Below are positions 21,501 to 26,997 of a stretch of 26,997 nt of DNA, piece after piece (position 1 is the stretch's first letter; each line of letters begins with the position of its first letter). The stretch covers positions 1-26,997 of the forward strand of contig JAULSN010000023.1 in the NCBI GenBank assembly GCA_033439765.1. The letters are read 5' to 3'. The stretch comes from Lasiosphaeria ovina (lineage: Eukaryota; Ascomycota; Sordariomycetes; Sordariales; Lasiosphaeriaceae). Position numbers and translations under genes: made by a program. The notes under the pieces are model-generated. The model was not told the origin of the DNA, did not search any database, and worked only from the letters and a program-made list of their open reading frames with translations.

Positions 21501-21904
21501 CCCTATTTACCGTTGTACGCCTAGTGATTCAGCCTGTTTTTGGCCTTCCTTATAGGGTAGTCTTTCCTTTTCGTTATAGACGTTGATTATATAGAAGGTT
21601 TCTTCGCCAAGGACCTCTATAATTTGCCAATCTAGGTCATTACAGAGGTCGTATCGAGGGGTGAATTCAAGGTTATTCTTCCTTATATAAGTAATTACTC
21701 TTGGCCTTAGTATACTTATTTTTGGTTGTGGAAGAATTGTATAGAAAGCAGGGTGGCTAATAGTATAGTAGCTATTTGCTTCCCTGAGTAGTACGGTTCC
21801 TGTAGTAGTATTACGTCTACTTGGTTCTTGAAGGCTAGTTCCAGGGCCGTTTGGTGGGCCGTACTTTGTCTATTCGTATTGTGTTGTAGGACCTTTATTC
21901 CCAT
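18554..21904 (-). pseudogene. LINE ORF2: AP endonuclease - reverse transcriptase - RNase H
   Basis: Starting at [13 protein letters not shown] (21904), the endonuclease motifs appear in order: LLQEP, INVYNE, VIAGDFNLHHHWW, SIIDLAF and GSDHEAI. Frameshifts near 21755 and 21515 break this part. The reverse transcriptase has FLDIKGAFDHVS (motif A), GIPQGSPISPILFLLY (motif B), YIDDFSISV (motif C, catalytic YIDD) and WLGIHFD, all in one frame to about 19470, where a one-base frameshift moves to the connector. RNase H shows YTDGS, ADAEVIAI and FVDSQAA, so three acidic catalytic residues are present; the final His/Asp part is missing because the sequence ends at 18554. The enzymes would nick DNA, copy element RNA and degrade the RNA strand. 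Confidence 0.87.
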
Positions 21905-21924
21905 AGGTTTTTGGTAGGGTGTAT

Positions 21925-22072
21925 ACTGCGTAGGCTGCGTAGGCTGCGTAGGCTGCGTAGGCTGCGTAGGCTGCTTGGGCTGCTTAGGCTGCTTAGGCTG
22001 CGTAGGCTGCGTAGGCTGCGTAGGCTTCGTAGGCTTCGTAGGCTGTGTTGGCTGCGTAGGCTGGGCCTGGGC
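21925..22072 (-). repeat. 9-bp tandem array encoding (QPT)n in the LINE
   Basis: Units of CTGCGTAGG type encode Gln-Pro-Thr, with KPT and QPK variants, on minus. The array joins the last zinc cluster of ORF1 to the endonuclease start in the same frame. Confidence 0.9.
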
Positions 22073-22084
22073 TGGCCTTTGGGC

Positions 22085-24135
22085 CGGCCTCAAGGCTTTT
22101 ACGGCCTCGCAATCAGGGCTATTCGATTCGTGGTTTTTTTCGCAGTTCTTACACTTCGCTACTATATACTCGCAGGGCCCTGTATTTTTGCATACAGGGC
22201 AGCTATGCCTTTCGGTATCGTGGCCTTTGGCACATACCCTACATGCTACCGGCTTCTTACAGGTCTCTTGTTATGCCCGAAGCCTTGGCATCTTCTACAC
22301 TGCGTTGAGGTAGAATAAGGCCTGTAATTTACTACTTTCAGGGCGGTCCCGGCCATAGTTAGGCCATCCTTTAGTAGCAGGTTGCTCTGGGCCTTCGTAG
22401 CTACTGCGAATACTACGGAGCCGTAATACTGGCCTTCTTTTGGTTGAACTAGCCATCTTGGCTCGCCTTGGACTTCGAAGCTATTGTACTCTTTACATTC
22501 GGCCTTGAAGGAACTAAAGCCCTCTCTAGCTTCGTATATAGGTACTTTATAAGCTACTAGTTTGAGCCAGGTAGCTGGTTCCTCTATACTTCGAATAGGC
22601 CAACCGCTAAGGCAATTTCGCCACTTTTCTTTTGCTTCCAGTAGCTGCTTTGCTGATTGGTTTACGGTTGTGATGACTATGTTGTTTTTCTGCGATATTT
22701 CTACCTTAGCGACTACTATAGCGTTTGAGCCTTATTGATTTGGTCTCTTATAGCCTTTGAGTCAATCGTAGGTATATTCGAAGATTCTTTATCGAGTAGT
22801 ACTACTATCTTACTATCCTTTCTACTACTTATACTAGTAGTAATCGTAGTACCCTTTTGCGTAGGCTTCGGTAGTTGGTTCGTGGCTACTACCTCGTACG
22901 TTTTCTTAGGTACTATTTTCTAGAAGTAGTAGTAGTAGTAATAGTAGTAGTATTAGCCGTAGTAGCTATAGCTTGCTCTAGGCTTTCTACTATACTACTA
23001 TATCTCGGTAGTAGTGTGTTGGCTTCTTTTACGAGGTATAACGCTCGTTGTAGTAGTGCTTGGGCCTGGGCTTTTTCTTCTTTAGCCGTAGCTAGCATAC
23101 TACCTTCCGGGGGTTTATTATTGTGCTTGGGGGGGGGCAGGGGTTGCTTCTGCGGGGGAGTAGGGCCAACGGGGCCCTCCACAGGGCCTTCTATAGTAGT
23201 AGACTCCCTTGAAGAGTTGGTAAGTTGAATACCGGGTCGAGGGCCACGGTCTTTCGACTTGGGCCCTACTAGTCCTTCTGGGGGGTCTAAATCCGTAGAT
23301 TGTAGGCCTGTGGCCAGATTTTCTAAGCCTATACCTCCGGGGCCAGCACCTCCTTCTATAGTGCCCCCGGAGCTGTATAAGCCGGACTGCCTCTCTTCTT
23401 GGGTCGTAATACCGCTTATAGGGGTGCTACTTTCGTAGCGAGCACTAGTATTACTAGCCTCCGTTAAGGGGATATAGGGCTCCCTAGGCTCCCGGGGGGG
23501 CTGTAGGTCTTCTATATCTTCCTTAGTTGTAGCCGTAGCCTTAGGCGTAGTCTTAGGCGTAGCCATAGGCGTAGCCATCGGCGTAGCCATAGGCGTAGCC
23601 ATCGGCGTAGCCATAGGCGTAGCCATCGGCGTAGCCATAGGCGTAGCCATAGGCGTAGCCATAGGCGTAGCCATAGGCGTAGCCACAGGCGTAGCCTTAG
23701 GCGTAGCCGTAGGTTTGGTCGTAGCCGTAGGTTTGGTCGTAGCCGTAGCCGTAGCCGTAGCCATAGGCGTAGCCATAGGCGTAGCCGTAGCCGTAGCCGT
23801 AGCTGATGGTTTGGCCGTAGCCGTAGCCGTAGCTGTAGCCGTAGCCGTAGCCGTAGCCGTAGCCGTAGCCGTAGCCGTAGCCGTAGCCGTAGCCGTATCT
23901 ATAGCCGTAGCCGTAGCCGTAGCCATATCCTTTGGGTATTTGAAGTTACCCATCTCTTGTACATTACGTTTGAAGGTCTTCATAGGCCTCATTTGCGGGG
24001 GGGGCACCTGTAGGCCCTCTATATTTACAGACTTTTGGGCTTTTGAGGGGCCTTTGGTTCTGAGCGTATAGGGGGTGTTGTTGGATCCGATGCCTTCCGC
24101 TTTTTTGGCGTGGTTGGGTTGGTGGGATTAGTCAT
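22085..24135 (-). pseudogene. LINE ORF1 (gag-like, zinc knuckles), frameshifted
   Basis: The ATG at 24135 begins MTNPTNPTTPKKRKASDPTT, a basic N-terminus. A missing A near 24030 shifts to the frame reading VNIEGLQVPPPQMRPMKTFK. A long Ala-Thr and Pro-Met-Ala-Thr repeat follows (23535-23927), then a proline- and glycine-rich segment. Further frameshifts occur near 22920 and 22710. The second half contains EAKEKWRNCLSGWPI and WLKLVAYKVPIYEAREG, typical of Tad-type ORF1 RNA-binding regions. The zinc clusters are [27 protein letters not shown] and [15 protein letters not shown], with one base missing inside the first (about 22265). The protein would package element RNA. It differs from the gag of the E elements. 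Confidence 0.8.
23535..23927 (-). repeat. Hexamer-based minisatellite (GGCTAC)n inside LINE ORF1
   Basis: Pure GTAGCC hexamers (plus strand) alternate with 12-bp units GTAGCCATAGGC. On minus they encode runs of Ala-Thr and of Pro-Met-Ala-Thr. The two unit types form separate blocks: 12-mers mainly at 23555-23700 and hexamers mainly at 23780-23925. Confidence 0.92.
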
Positions 24136-24153
24136 CTCGGGACTGGCCGGGCC

Positions 24154-24247
24154 GTGGATAAGCCGTCCGGTTCGTTTTTTTTGTTGGGTGGGGGACGTTG
24201 GGCTGTGGGTAAGCCGTGGTTGTTTTTTAGTTGGGTGGGGGACGTGG
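24154..24247 (-). repeat. Imperfect tandem duplication (~51-bp period) in LINE 5' region
   Basis: Positions 24154-24200 and 24205-24247 share the frame GTGGxTAAGCCG...TTTTTT...TTGGGTGGGGGACGT. It lies just upstream of the ORF1 start on the minus strand. Tandem repeats in LINE 5' UTRs can carry promoter function; here that is only inference. Confidence 0.7.
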
Positions 24248-24644
24248 TCACGTGCGTGGTGAGAAAATTTTTCACTTTGCTAGCCCCCTCACTCCTTACT
24301 ACTTCAACCGCCCACCACACACGCGCAAATGCTCGCGCGGCGGGCAGGCCAGTATCAATAGATAGGGTTTTTCGAGGGCTTTCGAACGCAGTATGTCTCG
24401 TCGATTTTGGCGTTGTTTTGGGTGGGTGCAGCCACGACCGAATTCAGAAGTTTTTTTTTTATCTAGAAAGTTATAAGGAAAGACTAATCTAATAGGGCAT
24501 ACTAGACGTAGAAAATCCTAGCCAAAGTCCTATATAAAGTAAGGTTCTTATTCCGTATACGTTTTTCAAGTCAAAGCGGGTAAGGTATTATATACCTAAA
24601 AGGAGGGTAAAAGAGGAAAGGAGAGGGAGGGTAATTAAGCTAAG

Positions 24645-25577
24645 CTATTTATTTTGTAGTAGTTTTAAAACTAACTACAAGATAGTAGCTAGGGAATCCT
24701 CGCGTAGCTGGCGGACTGGTTGGCGGGCTACCTGGCGGGCTGGTTAACCGGCTGGTTGGCCGGCTGGCTTGCGAATTGGCTGCCTACTAGCAACCTCGGC
24801 GTAGGTAGGCCGCTACCGAGGCGAGGATGCGGCTTAAAAGCGTTGTGGGCCTGGTTTCAGGCCTGGTTCCGGGCCTGGTTCCGGGCTTGAGGGAGGCCTT
24901 TGGGGGCACTTCAAGGCCCAGGCTTGGTATAGTCCACTACAGTTAATGCAACTAGGCGGCTTTTTTGTTGCTTTTTCCTGGCACTACGTTGAGAGGTGAC
25001 CTGGCTTACTACAGAAGCCACAGATCTGGGGTCCAGTACAAGTGCTAGCGATATGGCCGAAGCCAAAGCATCGGTAGCACTGTATTACCCCTGATCTGGG
25101 TTTTCCAGTAGGTATAGCTGGCTGTATAGCTGGCTATGTGGCTGGCTGTATGGCTGGCTGTATGGCTGGCTGCATGGCAGGCTATATGGCCGGCTGGGTG
25201 GCTGGCTGGGTGGCTGGCTGGGTGGCCGGCTGCGTGGCTGGCTGCGTGGCTGGCTGTGTGGCCGGCTGCGTGGCTGGCTGCGTGGCTGGCTATGTGGCCG
25301 GCTGTGTGGCCGGCTGCGTGGCTGGCTACGTGGCTGGCTGCGTGGCTGGCTGCGTGGCTGGCTACGTGGCTGGCTGCGTGGCTATCTTTATGGCTGTGGC
25401 TGGCTATATGGCCGGCTTAGGAGCCTACTTTTCGAAGGCTCGTACTCGGAGAGCCTATACCCCGAGAGCCATATGCTTCATACAGTTGAAAAGGACCTTT
25501 ATAGTATTATAGGGATATATATCTTCTTTTCCTTCGTAGTTTCATTCCATAAGCTAGCCAAATGGTAAATATAGCCA
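24645..25577 (-). pseudogene. E4 gag/ORF1-like protein, C-terminal part
   Basis: The stop codon is at 24647-24645, after the conserved ALKLLQN-type C-terminus; the last Arg codon seen in other copies is changed. The segment between knuckles and C-terminus carries an extra duplicated stretch, with GPEPG-type sequence repeated (24850-24890). Zinc-knuckle codons at 24900-25090 are frameshifted. The QPAT array (25116-25417) is the longest of the five copies. The N-terminal half, including the conserved IEDIIPKDLW block, is interrupted by E5. Confidence 0.72.
25116..25417 (-). repeat. 12-bp tandem array encoding (QPAT)n, copy E4
   Basis: About 25 units, including several with TATGTGGCT or GGGTGGCTG variants not seen in the other copies. 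The first (minus-strand) units are degenerate. Confidence 0.9.
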
Positions 25578-25826
25578 TTTTTTTATTTTTTTTTTCTCAT
25601 TACGCGTATGCAGCCCGTAGGGCTATGACGCGGCCTATTTAAGCTATAGACGGCTACTCAAAAGGTTATAAGGAAAGACTAATCTAATAGGGCATACTAG
25701 AAGTAGAAAATCCTAAACGAAGTATAATTCCGGTTCCGTGTACTTTTTTCAAGTCAAAGCGTGTAAGGTATCATGTACCTAAAAGGAGGGTAAGTAAGGA
25801 AAGGGAGAGAGGGTAATTAAGCTAAG

Positions 25827-26997
25827 CTATCTATTTTGTAGTAGTTTTAAAACCAACTGCAAGATAGTAGCTAGGGAATCCTCGCGTGGCTGGCGGACTG
25901 GTTGGCGGGCTACCTGGCGGGCTGGTTGACCGGCTGGTTGGCCGGCGGGCTTGCGAATTGGCTGCCTACTAGCAACCTCGGCGTAGGTAGGCCGCTGCTG
26001 AGGCGAGGATGCGGCTTGAGAGCGTTGTGGGCCTAGTTCCGGGCCTAAGGGAGGTCTTTGGGGGCACTTCAAGGCCCAGGCTTGATATAGGCCACTACAG
26101 TTGATGCAACTAGGCGGCTTTTTTGTTACTTTTTCCTGGCATTGCGTTAAGAGGTGGCCTGGCCTACTACAGAAGCCACAGATCTGGGGTCCAGTACAAG
26201 TGCTAGCGATATGGCCGAAGCCAAAGCATCGGTAGCATTGTATTACCCCTGATCTAGGTTTTCCAGTAGGTAGGGCTGGCTGTATGGCTGGTTGTGTGAC
26301 TGGCTGTGTGGCTGGCTGTGTGGCTGGCTGTGTGGCTGGCTGCGTGGCTAATTGAGTGGCTTGCTGCGTGGCTGGCTGTGTGGCTGGCCGTATGGCCGGC
26401 TGTGTGGCCGGCTGCGTAGCTGGCTGCGTGGCTGGCTACGTGGCTGGCTACGTGGCCGGCTTAGAAGCCTGCTTTTCAAAGGCTCGTACTCGGAGAGCCT
26501 GTACTCCGAGAGCCATATGCTTCATACAGTTGAAAAGGACCTTTATCGTATCGTAGGGATATATATCTTCTTTTCCTTCGTGGTTCCATTTCATAAGCTA
26601 GTCGAATGGTAGATATGGCCACATCATAGCCATATCTTCCCATAGGTCCTTTAGAATAATATCCTCAATTTTAGTATCTTCTTCGTAAGGGCTTTTTGCC
26701 TCGAGGGGGTTCTTCTTCAAGCGGTTCCCTATATAGCTAGCTATATAGGTAGCTACGTAGGTGGCTGCGTGGTTGGCTACGTGGTTGGCTGCGGGGTTGG
26801 TGGCTGCGTGGTTGGCTGCGGGGTTGGTGGCTACGTGGTTGGCTGCGGGGTTGGTGGCTGCATGGTTGGCTGCGGGGTTGGTGGCTATGGCTATGGCCGT
26901 GGCTATGACTGTGGCTTTAGCTGCCGGGTTGGCTTTGTGGGTGGTGGATTTTTGGGTGGCTTTTTGGGTGGCTTTTTGGTGGCTTTTGCTTGGCTGA
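25827..26997 (-). pseudogene. E5 gag/ORF1-like protein, partial and frameshifted
   Basis: The stop codon is at 25827. The last 81 codons are open and end LVLKLLQNR. A frameshift lies at the start of this open part, near 26050-26070. Upstream are zinc-knuckle codons (26090-26240), the QPAT array (26274-26460), the conserved block (26500-26700), the palindrome (26728-26749) and the first low-complexity array (26752-26890). The start codon would lie about 150 bp past the right edge, judging from E2. Confidence 0.75.
26274..26460 (-). repeat. 12-bp tandem array encoding (QPAT)n, copy E5
   Basis: About 15-16 units, with the same leading variants (QPAI, RPAT) as in E1-E3. Confidence 0.9.

Larger units (their letters stand above)
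18554..24450 (-). mobile_element. Tad1-like LINE, 3'-truncated, minus strand
   Basis: The order on minus is 5' region (about 24136-24450), ORF1 (24135 to about 22085), AP endonuclease, reverse transcriptase, connector and RNase H, which stops abruptly at 18554 where the E3 tail is joined. This is the layout of Tad1/I-clade fungal LINEs. It lacks the end of RNase H, the 3' UTR and the poly-A. Several single-base frameshifts interrupt both coding parts, while the reverse transcriptase region is open for about 700 codons. CA and TG dinucleotides are ordinary here, unlike in the Gypsy remnant, so this copy shows little RIP. Confidence 0.88.
24451..25577 (-). mobile_element. Gag-only LINE-like element, copy E4, truncated at both ends
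   Basis: The 3' end is a 10-nt T run (24451-24460). The ~75-bp terminal block found in E1, E2, E3 and E5 is missing, and the element enters directly at the GTTATAAGGAAAGAC part of the 3' UTR. The 5' portion is cut at 25577 by the poly-T of E5. The left neighbour is the 5' end of the large LINE. Confidence 0.82.
25578..26997 (-). mobile_element. Gag-only LINE-like element, copy E5 (runs off right edge)
   Basis: A T run interrupted by one A (25578-25595) is followed by the full conserved 3' block, the 3' UTR and the gag region, so the poly-A end is intact. It begins exactly where E4 homology stops, so E5 is nested inside E4. The 5' end and any target-site duplication lie beyond the window. Confidence 0.85.

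Noticed and set aside
21911..22318. [14 protein letters not shown] open frame resembling a leucine-rich repeat
   Set aside because: It is the reverse reading of the (QPT)n-coding array in the LINE; no true LRR consensus.
25116..25417. Possible CRISPR-like or satellite array
   Set aside because: Units are 12 bp, contiguous and without spacers, and lie in a coding frame; the genome is eukaryotic.

Overview
The window comes from a filamentous ascomycete. Spliceosomal introns are 59-137 bp with GT...AG ends and CTAAC/CTGAC branch sites, the TOR and Rtf2 proteins are of Pezizomycotina type, and one retroelement carries the mutation signature of repeat-induced point mutation (RIP). Sordariomycetes (Hypocreales-like) is my best guess, from gene flavour only.

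Layout. Positions 1-169 (minus) hold the 5' end of the replication-termination factor gene RTF2. Positions 170-1352 are a divergent intergenic region containing an uninterrupted run of 307 C (888-1194). Positions 1353-9260 (plus) are a complete TOR kinase gene: HEAT repeats, FAT, FRB, PI3K-like kinase and FATC, six introns. Positions 9261-10124 are intergenic. Positions 10125-11024 (plus) encode a small secreted protein resembling fungal DUF8021 proteins. From about 11130 to the right edge the window is a nested transposon island without a recognisable host gene.

Transposon island. A Fot1/pogo-like DNA transposon is cut off at 11703. Five copies (here E1-E5) of a roughly 1.6-1.8 kb element follow: LINE-like, gag-only, with a poly-A end. 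Each encodes a zinc-knuckle ORF1-type protein but no reverse transcriptase. E1, E4 and E5 lie on minus, E2 and E3 on plus; E5 is inserted in E4. E2 sits in a RIP-destroyed Ty3/Gypsy remnant and has a clear target-site duplication. A larger Tad1-like LINE (18554 to about 24450, minus) has ORF1, AP endonuclease, reverse transcriptase and RNase H, and lacks its 3' end. It, or a relative, could supply the enzymes that move E elements (inference).

Sequence quality. All three host genes carry single-base indels, mostly in short homopolymers, that break otherwise conserved reading frames (RTF2 about 42; TOR about 5624-5922, 7696, 8850-9242; DUF8021-like about 10194-10748). Because unrelated genes, one of them essential, are hit the same way, consensus sequencing error is likelier than true pseudogenisation. 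That caution also applies to frameshifts in the transposons, to the poly-C run and to the odd junctions at E1 and E3.
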